Counted from the first letter of the stretch, positions 6,217 to 13,246 are shown. The stretch: 15,619 bases of DNA from Candidatus Woesearchaeota archaeon (GCA_026394935.1 JAPLZR010000018.1:1-15619); one strand, 5' to 3'. Translations and numbers: made by a program. Notes: generated by a model from the letters alone, not told the origin.

Positions 6217-7643
6217 ACTTTTTCCAAAAATTCTTTTACGATCTTTGTTGCCCTGACGTCGTCTTCGTTGTAGTCAAGTATTCTTTGCATTAGTTCTTTT
6301 TGCTTTGTCTCTAAAAACTGCAAATACAATACAATGCTTTCCTGCGCGTCTGCCATTCCTCTGTATTTGAAGCCCAGGAACTTTGAGACTTCTTTCAATG
6401 ACATTGTGAGCGTTGGCAGTATGACTGATTTTTTCAGCACGTACAAAACGTCTATCATGTTTTTCAGTATGTTGCGCATGTCAACTTTGTATTTTTCTCC
6501 TAGTGCTGTCATGTGTGTTCTTTCGTATGGCCCGTAATGATATATCGGAACATCTGGATATTTTTTCATGAATGCTAAGAATTCTTGTATCATTCTTCCT
6601 TCGTCTGCAAGGTTTTCTGCTATGAATGTCTTGTAGTGTGCTCCTGTTTTGTAGTTTATCAGCAGTCCTACCAAATAATCAACTTTTACAATTCCTTCTT
6701 CTGTTTCCATTTCGTCTGTGCCTTCGAAGTCAAGGAATATTTCTGTTTCTGATTTTGGCAGTTTTGGTTTTGAAATCACTGTTGGCTTTTTGTCAGCCCA
6801 TGCTCGTGCGTAAAGCTTGATTTTTTCCAGTGTTGCTGGCGTGATGTCGAGCTCTATTGGCTGGCTTGCTAATTGCTGTACTGTTGTTATTCCTATTTCA
6901 TTCAGTTTCTTTTTGAGCGCGTGTCCTATGTTTGGCACGATTGAGATGTCTTCCTGCTCTATTGCTGTCCTGTTGCAGTATGCTTCCCAGGGCCATTTGC
7001 AGGATTTTGCTGTTGGTGTGACTTTTTTTCCGTTGAATATTTCTTTTATGTCTGCAAGTATCTGCATCAGCTCTTCTTCGTACTTTTCGTATTCGTACTC
7101 GAACTCTTTTTGCTCTCGGTTAATCAAATAGAATTTTGGTGGAGTGTATCCTTGTATTTTTCCGAGCACGTAATTATAGAATGCTGTCTGCATTATGTAT
7201 TCGTGTTTGATGTTTTTAGCGCTTTTGATTTCTTTGACGATGTAGTGGTGCTTTCCGAAAACGCTGTCGTGCGCCTTGCTTTTTTGCAGTACGTCTGTTA
7301 TTCCGTAAATTTCTTCTGGCAGGTAGAATATGGGCGCTCCTGTCATTGTTTTGGTGCCTTTTTTACATTCATCGAGTATTTGCCCGAATGCGTTTTCAAA
7401 TGAAATCAATGGCACCTGCACTGCATCCGCGAACATGGTTTCCCTGACTTTTTTTTCGTGGTCTATTCCTCGTTCGAACAGCAGGTGCATGTATTTGTTT
7501 TCCGGCTCTCTTTCTTCTGGAGGGGCGAATGCGTCGCACCATACTATGAACGGGTTTATCACGTATTTTACTACAGTGTGTCCTGTTATTGTGAACTTGC
7601 TTCTGTGCTTTCCTGCTGTGCATTTGTCGAATAGTTGTTGCAT
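6213..7643 (-). CDS. TM0106/COG2251-family RecB-like nuclease with RNase H-like domain
   Basis: Predicted DNA or RNA nuclease of 476 residues. Order: N-terminal PD-(D/E)xK domain about 15-225, with ITDVLQK (Asp117) and IVKEIKSAKN (Glu138, Lys140) as catalytic core and an MQTAFYNYVLG helix (151-161) like the RecB QxxxY motif; a short Cys segment SCKWPWEAYC (214-223); a helix-hairpin-helix IVPNIGHALKKKLNEIGITT (235-254); and an RNase H-like exonuclease domain 300-476 with FLDFEGTDE (Asp305, Glu307), MIDVLYVL (Asp398) and DYNEDDVRAT (Asp461/Asp462). Relatives often have CxxC...C near residue 215 for an iron-sulfur cluster; here only Cys215 and Cys223 remain, with Cys36 upstream, so a cluster is doubtful. 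The start codon is centred 27 bases from a TATA box, so the message is probably leaderless. Substrate unknown; repair or defence roles have been proposed for relatives. Confidence 0.88.
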   Translation of the reverse strand: MQQLFDKCTAGKHRSKFTITGHTVVKYVINPFIVWCDAFAPPEEREPENKYMHLLFERGIDHEKKVRETMFADAVQVPLISFENAFGQILDECKKGTKTMTGAPIFYLPEEIYGITDVLQKSKAHDSVFGKHHYIVKEIKSAKNIKHEYIMQTAFYNYVLGKIQGYTPPKFYLINREQKEFEYEYEKYEEELMQILADIKEIFNGKKVTPTAKSCKWPWEAYCNRTAIEQEDISIVPNIGHALKKKLNEIGITTVQQLASQPIELDITPATLEKIKLYARAWADKKPTVISKPKLPKSETEIFLDFEGTDEMETEEGIVKVDYLVGLLINYKTGAHYKTFIAENLADEGRMIQEFLAFMKKYPDVPIYHYGPYERTHMTALGEKYKVDMRNILKNMIDVLYVLKKSVILPTLTMSLKEVSKFLGFKYRGMADAQESIVLYLQFLETKQKELMQRILDYNEDDVRATKIVKEFLEKV

Positions 7644-7665
7644 TAAAACTTCGTTAATTCGCAGG

Positions 7666-7675
7666 GTTTATAAAC
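7666..7675. promoter_or_regulatory. Symmetric TATA box shared by divergent genes
   Basis: GTTTATAAAC is a perfect palindrome in the 62-base gap between the nuclease gene (ATG 7643, 27 bases away) and the gene at 7706 (36 bases away). No other TATA-like site is seen in the gap, so one TBP-binding site may serve both directions. Confidence 0.6.
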
Positions 7676-7705
7676 AATTACTTCCTTTAAGAGTTTGAAA
7701 AGAGG

Positions 7706-8083
7706 ATGAAGCACCAGTTATTGATATTTGCAAGTATTGGCATTATCGTATTTTTCGCGCTTTTGAATATTGATATTCCTGCTCTTAGCGGTCATTCTTT
7801 GACCGGTCAGGTTGTTGAGGAGCCTGAAGCATATCCTGTTACTTTGAATGATGTTGTTAAGGACTTTTTCGTTGTAAGTTATGTTGATTTTCCTTCGGGT
7901 GGCTGCGGTGATGTTGCTGCAGGTCTGTACGAAAATATTTTTATGAGGTCTTTGGATGCCACTACTGGTTTTGCCACTACAGGTGTTGACCGTTTGGCAA
8001 CGATTAATTTTGTGCGACTGCCAGGTTCATTCCATTACTGGAATTGCTGTTGCCGGGATTACTTCTCCTACTCCTCCTCCTGA
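7706..8083 (+). CDS. Secreted or membrane-anchored protein, probably frameshifted near its 3' end
   Basis: The 125-residue product starts with MKHQLLIFASIGIIVFFALLN, a signal peptide or N-terminal anchor, followed by SGHSLTGQVVEEPEAYPVTL and a small extracytoplasmic region. From about residue 103 on, the reading (FHYWNCCCRDYFSYSSS) looks like out-of-frame translation. The +1 frame from about 8025 instead gives VHSITGIAVAGITSPTPPPEVYEFL and stops at 8133-8135, exactly overlapping the start of the HD-domain gene by 4 bases, the coupling style used across this window. The intact gene was therefore probably 7706-8135 with one extra base between about 8005 and 8035. Function not recognised; no enzyme motif seen. 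Confidence 0.6.
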   Translation: MKHQLLIFASIGIIVFFALLNIDIPALSGHSLTGQVVEEPEAYPVTLNDVVKDFFVVSYVDFPSGGCGDVAAGLYENIFMRSLDATTGFATTGVDRLATINFVRLPGSFHYWNCCCRDYFSYSSS

Positions 8084-8135
8084 AGTTTATGAATTCCTGC
8101 AGAAGCGTACTGATGTCGGCACTACAATCAGATGA
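8025..8135 (+). other. Probable in-frame 3' end of the preceding gene, in the +1 frame
   Basis: Reads VHSITGIAVAGITSPTPPP, then EVYEFLQKRTDVGTTIR and stop. The frame is closed upstream by a TGA at 7944-7946 and has no ATG, so it is unlikely to be a separate gene. The Pro-rich segment and the TGA overlapping ATG 8132 by 4 bases mark it as the real end of the gene that starts at 7706. Either an indel error, a disabling mutation or a +1 translational shift joins them. Confidence 0.6.
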
Positions 8136-8812
8136 ATAAAGCAGACAAGCATCCGGACTACAAGAAGATGTATTCTGTTGTGAAAAAACTTTTTTTGAAG
8201 ACCGAGCATTTCAAGCATGGCCCTTATGATGAGACTTTTTTTACGACAAGAGTTTACGAGACCGCTAAAGAGATTGTGAAACATTTTCCTGAGTGCAGTA
8301 AAGAGGAAATTCTCGCAGCAGCTGTTCTTCATGATGTCGGCAAGTCAAAGCTTGATTCTGATAAGCTGTTCAAAGGTTGCACTACGTTGGGGACTGCTGA
8401 CGAGGAATGGTGTAAGCATCCTGCGCTTGGCGTTCCTATTGCTGAAAAAATTATGAAAAAGCTCGGTCATTCTCCTGTTTTCATTAAGCGTGTTTCTTTT
8501 TTGATTGCGAATCACGCCAGAAGGGGTGGTAAGATGAAGGATAAGCCTCTTGACTTGCAAATCATTCAGGATGCTGACCTTATTGCTGACTGGGGTTTTT
8601 CAGGCTTCATAAGGCCTTTTCTGTATACTGGCAAATTTTCTCATCAGTCCATTTTTGGAGCGGTTGATTTCAGTCTGCATGGCTGGGATCCTGCAAAGGA
8701 TAAGGCTTTGATTAATCTTGATGTTTCCAAAAAGATTGCAAATAAAAAGCTGAAACTGCAGGATGAACTTCTGAAACAGCTTTGTAAAGAAATAAAGAGT
8801 GATTTGTTGTAG
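8132..8812 (+). CDS. HD-domain metal-dependent phosphohydrolase
   Basis: A 226-residue cytoplasmic protein of the HD superfamily, expected to hydrolyse a phosphomonoester or phosphodiester with bound divalent metal. The metal ligands are in place: ILAAAVLHDVGKSKLD (60-75) holds the His67-Asp68 pair, HPALGVPIAEKIM (96-108) gives His96, FLIANHARRGG (123-133) gives His128, and IIQDADLIADWG (144-155) gives Asp147 or Asp149. The order HD...H...H...D is that of single-domain HD hydrolases acting on nucleotides or second messengers. No synthetase or GGDEF partner is fused. Its ATG overlaps the end of the upstream frameshifted gene by 4 bases, so the two were one operon. The substrate cannot be inferred. 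A cyclic nucleotide link to the nearby cyclase is only a guess. Confidence 0.85.
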   Translation: MNKADKHPDYKKMYSVVKKLFLKTEHFKHGPYDETFFTTRVYETAKEIVKHFPECSKEEILAAAVLHDVGKSKLDSDKLFKGCTTLGTADEEWCKHPALGVPIAEKIMKKLGHSPVFIKRVSFLIANHARRGGKMKDKPLDLQIIQDADLIADWGFSGFIRPFLYTGKFSHQSIFGAVDFSLHGWDPAKDKALINLDVSKKIANKKLKLQDELLKQLCKEIKSDLL

Positions 8813-8818
8813 CACAAT

Positions 8819-8828
8819 CATTATATAC
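8819..8828 (+). promoter_or_regulatory. TATA box of the histidine kinase gene
   Basis: CATTATATAC-like box about 47 bases upstream of ATG 8871; predicted transcription start near 8850 leaves a 20-base leader containing CGGAG (8859-8863) as ribosome site. A second TTATATAG at 8848-8855 is too close to the start codon. Confidence 0.45.
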
Positions 8829-8870
8829 TTCTTTTGCCTTGCTACTCTTATATAGTGACGGAGTTTTACA

Positions 8871-10199
8871 ATGCCCGACAGACCTGACCTTAGGCTTGAT
8901 AACATTGTACGGATTCTTACTTCTTTTCAGGATAAGTTTGCGGGATACGAGAAAGCGCTTGTCCATGTGGATTTTCTTGAGTCTATCGTAGGCAATGAAA
9001 ATCCTGCTGTTAAGGAAGCTATTGCTGTTATTAGGAAGGAGTTTGATGAATACAAGACTGCTGCTTTTGAGATTGGGCTTGTTTCTCAAAAGGTGCAGGA
9101 TTTGTCTATTGTCGTTTATGCTGCCAGCCAGGTTGGTCTTGCTACTGCAGTGGTTGATCCTGACACAGGGCTCCATATTCTCGATACCAAAGCATACGTT
9201 AGTCTGACTGGTTACACCAGCGATGAGCTTGAGTATGTTCCTTGGGAGAAGATTTTTATGATTGAGGAGAGCCGTCCTATTTCAAGGAAGAGCAAGTTCA
9301 ATTTTTCTGAAATGTCCATTATTACGAAAGACGGCACAGTTATTCCTGTCGAAGCAGGAGTTGGCACTGGAAAATATGCTGGAAGGGATGCACTGGTTGT
9401 GTACCTCAAGGATATTAGTGAAAGGAAAAAACTGGAGAAGGAAAAAGAGTCTTTGCGCAGGCGTTTGGAGGCGCAGAAGAATTTGAAGGGGATGATTAAC
9501 GCTGTCATGAGCACTGTTCAGGGAATTGCTCATGACCTGAGCAACAAGGCAACCATTTTGCAGAATATTGAGCATATTTGGCCTGGTAAGAAGGGTGAAT
9601 TGTATCGGGAAACCGCCGGCGCAGCCAAATATATTGCTGACGTTGTCAGTAACTTGCAGAATTTTGCGAGCGGAAGGATTACTGAAGAGTTTTCTTATGC
9701 TAATGCTAAAGAGCTTGCGTTGGAGGTTATTCCTCTGTTTCAGCGAAGGTGTGATGAAGCAGGAGTGCGTCTTGAGTATTGCTTGAGTGATGATTGCAAA
9801 ATTTTTGTTCAGCGGACAGGGTTCAAGCGCGCTTTGGACAATCTTCTTGAGAATGCTTTTGAAGCGATTGGCGCTGTTCAGAAGAAGAAGGTTGAGGAAT
9901 GGGACGGCAGAAAAGAAGTTTGCCTGAGCGTGGCTCGCGATCAGTCTGATGTGCTGGTGAGCGTGCGTGATACAGGTGTTGGTTTGGAGGTGGATTACAT
10001 TCCTAAACTGTTTAAGTCGATTTTTTCAACAAAAGATAAGGGAAAGCCTTCTGGCTATGGTTTGGGCAATGTTTTCAGTTTTGTTGTTCATAATAAGGGT
10101 GACGTTTTCCCTGAAAGTGAGGGTTTGGGAAAAGGTTCAACGTTTTATATGCGTTTTCCTTATGTTGAAAAGCCAACTTCTCAACAGCAACCTTTATAA
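8871..10199 (+). CDS. Soluble PAS-domain sensor histidine kinase
   Basis: A 442-residue cytoplasmic kinase with no TM helix. Order: N-terminal helical region 1-78 (possible coiled coil); PAS domain about 80-185 (GLATAVVDPDTGLHILDTKAYVS region, TGYTSDEL, then VVYLKDISERKKLE at its end); coiled-coil linker 183-207; dimerisation/phosphoacceptor segment with QGIAHDLSN (218-225), His221 being the phosphorylation site in an NtrB-like H-box; ATPase domain 280-432 with N-box LDNLLENAFEAI (322-333), G1 VRDTGVGL (365-372), F-box KLFKSIFSTK (379-388) and G2 GYGLGN (395-400). All catalytic boxes are intact. No response regulator lies beside it, so its partner is elsewhere or it phosphorylates an unusual target. 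It sits between the HD gene and the pilin operon with its own promoter. Confidence 0.92.
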   Translation: MPDRPDLRLDNIVRILTSFQDKFAGYEKALVHVDFLESIVGNENPAVKEAIAVIRKEFDEYKTAAFEIGLVSQKVQDLSIVVYAASQVGLATAVVDPDTGLHILDTKAYVSLTGYTSDELEYVPWEKIFMIEESRPISRKSKFNFSEMSIITKDGTVIPVEAGVGTGKYAGRDALVVYLKDISERKKLEKEKESLRRRLEAQKNLKGMINAVMSTVQGIAHDLSNKATILQNIEHIWPGKKGELYRETAGAAKYIADVVSNLQNFASGRITEEFSYANAKELALEVIPLFQRRCDEAGVRLEYCLSDDCKIFVQRTGFKRALDNLLENAFEAIGAVQKKKVEEWDGRKEVCLSVARDQSDVLVSVRDTGVGLEVDYIPKLFKSIFSTKDKGKPSGYGLGNVFSFVVHNKGDVFPESEGLGKGSTFYMRFPYVEKPTSQQQPL

Positions 10200-10202
10200 A
10201 TA
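10193..10202 (+). promoter_or_regulatory. TATA box of the pilin/lipoprotein operon
   Basis: TTTATAAATA overlaps the stop codon of the kinase gene and lies about 44 bases upstream of ATG 10241. The GAGGTG ribosome site at 10230-10235 is correctly placed for that ATG. Confidence 0.6.
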
Positions 10203-10240
10203 AATAAAGTTATCACCTTCTCATTAAAAGAGGTGTCAGT

Positions 10241-10879
10241 ATGAGATTTAATAAAAAGGCAGCTCTAGAGCTATCTATTACTGCGATTGTCGTTCTTATT
10301 ATTGCTATTACGGTTCTCGGTTTGGGAATCGGCTTCATTAAGAAGCAGTTTGGTGCTAGTACTAGTATTCTTGACAAAGAATTATCTAACATTAAGGAGC
10401 AGATGAAGGAGCAGGTCAGGACTGGCGGTGAACTATTGGTCTTCTCAGTGCCTGAGCAGGTGGCTATTGGTAAGCCTCAGAACGTTGTGATTGGTGTGAG
10501 GAATACTGCGCAGTCTAGTAATAGTGATCGCATCTGTTTTAAGGTTGAGATTAAGTGCATAAAACCATTTACTCCTAATAGTGAATGTGTTTCTGATGTT
10601 GTTGGTCCTGTTACAGTGGGTGGTTATGATTTTGTTGATGGTCCTGTAGGCAGCGCTCACAACTGGTTTAAGAGCATTCTTGGAGAGTTTGACTTGAAGA
10701 GTTTTGAGGGTGATGTTTTTGATGCTACAATGCTGGTCAGGAGTGTTAAGCCTGATTCGTATTCAATGGAGATTAATGTGTACAAGGCAGTTGATGACAA
10801 AGATTGCGCGAATGCTGATTTCGGTGAAAAGGCAAATGCTTTGTACGCGAGCAAGACTTTCATCTTGAACGTGGTGTGA
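10241..10879 (+). CDS. Pilin-like surface protein 1 (class III signal-like N-terminus)
   Basis: A 212-residue secreted protein with the layout of archaeal type IV pilin-like proteins: short basic leader MRFNKK, then AALELSITAIVVLIIAITVL and onward to about residue 33, a single hydrophobic helix with Glu near its start, then an outside domain. NKKA-x-E-[LM]-SI is shared with the gene at 12507, and the regions after the helix also align: EQVRTGGELLVFSVPEQ (57-73) with the other's ALQSGNQLVAIPIAIQE, and IGVRNTA (84-90) with VGIRNIG. The C-terminus ASKTFILNVV matches the end of both the 12507 product and the remnant at 14663. Cysteines at about 99, 106, 118 and 189 may form disulfides. First gene of a four-gene operon; its stop overlaps the next reading frame. 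Assembly into a filament is inferred, not shown; no pilus ATPase or TadC-like gene is present. Confidence 0.75.
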   Translation: MRFNKKAALELSITAIVVLIIAITVLGLGIGFIKKQFGASTSILDKELSNIKEQMKEQVRTGGELLVFSVPEQVAIGKPQNVVIGVRNTAQSSNSDRICFKVEIKCIKPFTPNSECVSDVVGPVTVGGYDFVDGPVGSAHNWFKSILGEFDLKSFEGDVFDATMLVRSVKPDSYSMEINVYKAVDDKDCANADFGEKANALYASKTFILNVV

Positions 10880-10881
10880 AA

Positions 10882-11103
10882 ATGGAAAAGATTAAGCGTC
10901 GTTTGGCTGGACACGAGGAATTTGAGATTATGAGATTGGTGCTTGACAAGTTTCTTTGGATTGGCACTGCCTTGCTTGGCTGGGGTTTGTACCAGAGCAT
11001 TGCTGTTGACTACAAGGATGGCTTCTGGTTCATTCTTGCAGGAGCGCTTATTATGCTCGTGTTCGGCTGGATTATTGTCAGGGAATTCGAGCAAATCCGC
11101 TGA
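10882..11103 (+). CDS. Small two-helix membrane protein
   Basis: A 73-residue protein starting MEKIKRRLAGHEEFEIM, a charged cytoplasmic segment, followed by two TM helices (about residues 20-40 and 48-66) and a charged end REFEQIR. ATG 10882 is preferred because GGTG sits about 6 bases upstream; a GTG at 10876 in the same frame would overlap the upstream stop by 4 bases. It lies between the first pilin-like gene and the lipoprotein, with T-rich codon use like its neighbours. It may help anchor or assemble the surface proteins (inference). No family recognised. Confidence 0.7.
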   Translation: MEKIKRRLAGHEEFEIMRLVLDKFLWIGTALLGWGLYQSIAVDYKDGFWFILAGALIMLVFGWIIVREFEQIR

Positions 11104-11108
11104 GAAAT

Positions 11109-11118
11109 GTTTATATAG
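11109..11118 (+). promoter_or_regulatory. TATA box for the Cys-rich lipoprotein gene
   Basis: GTTTATATAG, centred about 29 bases upstream of ATG 11143. This spacing would give an almost leaderless message, although GGTGTGA at 11129-11135 could act as ribosome site on read-through mRNA from the upstream operon promoter. Confidence 0.55.
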
Positions 11119-11142
11119 CGGGTTTACCGGTGTGAACTAAAA

Positions 11143-12510
11143 ATGAGGCTCAGTGTATTTTTTGTTTGCATTGTATCTCTTCTACTTCTTTCTGCTTGCG
11201 GTGAGTGCAGTAAGGATTCTGATTGTACTGCAAAAACTGCTTTTTCTGCAGCATGCACTGAAAAAAAGTGTGTTTACACTGCTATTCCGAATCAGTGCGG
11301 TAATTTGATTTGTGAGCTGCCTGAGAACAAGTGCAAGTGTCCTTCTGACTGCAAGCCTGCCTGTGTTGGCAAGGTGCAGAATTCCCAGTATCTTTCTCAG
11401 CAGTGCATTCAGGACCAGTGTGTTGAGGATGTTGCTTCCAATCTGATAAAGCCCGTTTCCGTTTCTGCTGACCAGATTGTTGCTGGTGACAAGTTCAAGC
11501 TTGACACTCTTTACAATCAGCCGTTTAATATGAAGAGGGATACGTTTAACATTGCAGTTTCGATTTCACAAATGGCTCCTCAGAACAGGGATCATCATAT
11601 TATTAGTATGGAGATGACAGGCACTACGAAGGATGGAAGAACGATTACTTTGGCTCAGCAGTCTGTTGACAAGTATATCTGGAGTGTTGGAAGTTCTGTG
11701 CAGGAAGGTTTGATTCTTGATTTTACTACGGTGGAGGTTGAGGGCGAGATTAGTAATCTTGTTTTGAAGACTCAGTATGAATACGTTATTGTTCAGGCTG
11801 GCAAGAAAACACCGAAGCAGGGTGTTATCCAGAATAAGTATAAGGACAAATTTGTTTTCGTGAAGCCGACTGCATCTTACCAGTGTCCTGCCAGTTGTGA
11901 TGATAAGAATCCTGGCACGAAAGATACTTGTGGTTCTCAGACGAATTATTTCTGTATGCACGAGCCTGTTCCTAATATGTGCGGTAATTTCAAGTGTGAT
12001 GGCAGTGAGAACAAGTGCACTTGCCCGCAGGATTGCGGAATGTGCGGTGGCAGTGCGGGTGTTTATCTTGATTTTGTCTGCAAGTCTAATAAGTGTGTTG
12101 CTCAGCTGAAGTCAGGCGTTAAAGTCGTGCCGAATTCAATTTTTGATGATCGCAGCTTGGGTCGCGTTCAGTTGAATAATAATTACAGGTTTAACAACCC
12201 GTTTGATATCGGAAAGGACAGGCTTGAGATTGATTTCAAGGTTTACCGTCAGGATCCTACGGTTTCAGAGGTTGCAATTGATACTATTAGGTTGCTTGAG
12301 GGTGCTCAGCAGATTTCTGAGATGTCTGTTGATGAGGTTCTTAGTGACAAGCCTGTGACTGTTTCTGTTGTCATTCCGAGTATTGTTGAGCCTGAGGAGG
12401 AGCATTTGTTGACTCTTGCTGTTTGGTACAGGTTTACTCAGGATGGTCAGGAGAAGACTGGCAAGTTTGAGAAGCCTTTGGGTAAAATTATTTTAATCAG
12501 GCCGGAATGA
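11143..12510 (+). CDS. Cys-rich surface lipoprotein with an internal duplication
   Basis: A 455-residue protein with a lipoprotein signal: hydrophobic residues 3-16 then LSAC, Cys19 being the likely lipid-anchored residue. The mature part is two copies of a Cys module plus a beta-rich domain. Modules at 52-70 and 280-298 share exact spacing C-x4-C-x6-C-x-C-x3-C with CGN at the start and CPxDC at the end; extra cysteines follow (74, 88, 93 and 301, 313, 318). The beta domains, about 102-241 and 324-453, align through LYNQPFNMKRDTFNIAVSI against RFNNPFDIGKDRLEIDFKV and through their ends KFVFVKP against KIILIRP. CGNxxC...CPxDC modules are common in surface proteins of DPANN archaea (family knowledge). 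Stop overlaps the next pilin-like gene by 4 bases, so the two are co-translated and may form one surface structure. Confidence 0.82.
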   Translation: MRLSVFFVCIVSLLLLSACGECSKDSDCTAKTAFSAACTEKKCVYTAIPNQCGNLICELPENKCKCPSDCKPACVGKVQNSQYLSQQCIQDQCVEDVASNLIKPVSVSADQIVAGDKFKLDTLYNQPFNMKRDTFNIAVSISQMAPQNRDHHIISMEMTGTTKDGRTITLAQQSVDKYIWSVGSSVQEGLILDFTTVEVEGEISNLVLKTQYEYVIVQAGKKTPKQGVIQNKYKDKFVFVKPTASYQCPASCDDKNPGTKDTCGSQTNYFCMHEPVPNMCGNFKCDGSENKCTCPQDCGMCGGSAGVYLDFVCKSNKCVAQLKSGVKVVPNSIFDDRSLGRVQLNNNYRFNNPFDIGKDRLEIDFKVYRQDPTVSEVAIDTIRLLEGAQQISEMSVDEVLSDKPVTVSVVIPSIVEPEEEHLLTLAVWYRFTQDGQEKTGKFEKPLGKIILIRPE

Positions 12511-13121
12511 TGAACAAGAAAGCTTTTGAGATGAGTATTGGGATGATTGTTATTATTATTTTGTCAGTCCTTATTTTTTCGATGTCTTTGTATTTTGTTT
12601 TCAAGTGGTTTGGTTCTGCTGAGGATTTGAAGGCAGAGATTGACAAGCAGACTCAGGAGCAGATTGTGGCTGCTTTGCAGTCTGGCAATCAGCTTGTTGC
12701 TATTCCTATTGCGATTCAGGAGGCAAAGCGGGGTACTTCTGCAAATTTTGGTGTTGGCATCCGCAATATTGGTGTTGAGAAGGATTTCAGTCTGGCTTTG
12801 AGTTTTTCAGGTGCTTATCTGCCTGACGGGAAGCTGATTGATTGTGATCCGGAGTATATGGAGCGGAACTGGCTTGGTTCTTTTTCCGTTTCCAAGCTCG
12901 GCAAGCTCAAGAAGAATGAGCAGAAGGTTTTTCCTTTTATGGTTAAGGCTGACTTGAATGTTGCTTCTGGCAAGCCGGCTCCGAAAGGTGATTATGTCTT
13001 CAATGTTTGCGTGTATGACTCGCAGATAACTTCGAATAACTGCAATATCGGTCAGTTCCAGGTCAGTTCAGACGCATTCTACACGAGCAAGATTTATCAG
13101 GTTACTGTTAAGGTTGTTTAA
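12507..13121 (+). CDS. Pilin-like surface protein 2
   Basis: A 204-residue paralogue of the product at 10241. The N-terminus MMNKKAFEMSIGMIVIIILS leads into a hydrophobic helix to about residue 33 in class III signal style, followed by a helical stalk (SAEDLKAEIDKQTQEQIVAALQ region), then a beta domain with cysteines at about 112, 165 and 173. The C-terminal FYTSKIYQVTVKVV is nearly identical to that of the remnant at 14663-14743. ATG at 12507 overlaps the lipoprotein stop; a second ATG at 12510 is equally possible. No strong ribosome site is present, so translation is probably coupled. It probably follows the fate of the first pilin-like protein: membrane insertion, leader cleavage and surface exposure (inference). 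Confidence 0.77.
   Translation: MMNKKAFEMSIGMIVIIILSVLIFSMSLYFVFKWFGSAEDLKAEIDKQTQEQIVAALQSGNQLVAIPIAIQEAKRGTSANFGVGIRNIGVEKDFSLALSFSGAYLPDGKLIDCDPEYMERNWLGSFSVSKLGKLKKNEQKVFPFMVKADLNVASGKPAPKGDYVFNVCVYDSQITSNNCNIGQFQVSSDAFYTSKIYQVTVKVV
13087..13115 (+). repeat. 29-base direct repeat, copy 1 (3' end of pilin-like gene 2)
   Basis: Identical over 29 bases to 14709-14737. It encodes the conserved C-terminus (SKIYQVTVKV-type). The flanking sequence is similar but clearly diverged, which points to gene duplication rather than a target-site duplication. Confidence 0.9.
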
Positions 13122-13193
13122 CTGCAAATTCTTATTAAGGATCGGTGCAACGGACCCGTCGACTCAGAGATTACTGTGCAGTAGTAAAAACAC

Positions 13194-13209
13194 CGAAAGC
13201 TTTATAAAT
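13194..13209 (+). promoter_or_regulatory. BRE plus TATA promoter of the four-repeat surface protein gene
   Basis: CGAAAG (13194-13199) directly precedes TTTATAAAT (13201-13209), a near-ideal archaeal BRE/TATA pair. The predicted start of transcription is near 13230, leaving about 16 bases that hold the GGTGAT ribosome site at 13235-13240. This is the best promoter in the window. The rest of 13122-13193 holds no recognisable gene. Confidence 0.75.
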
Positions 13210-13246
13210 ATTCAATATGTCTTCGTTATAAATCGGTGATTACAAA

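Noticed and set aside
10214..10235. Possible hairpin (CACCT with AGGTG) masking the ribosome site of pilin gene 1
   Set aside because: Only five pairs plus a wobble, and the left arm lies upstream of the transcription start predicted from the TATA box at 10193.
13122..13193. Possible tRNA or structured RNA in the gap after pilin gene 2
   Set aside because: No cloverleaf arms or conserved tRNA boxes could be found; only short imperfect pairings.
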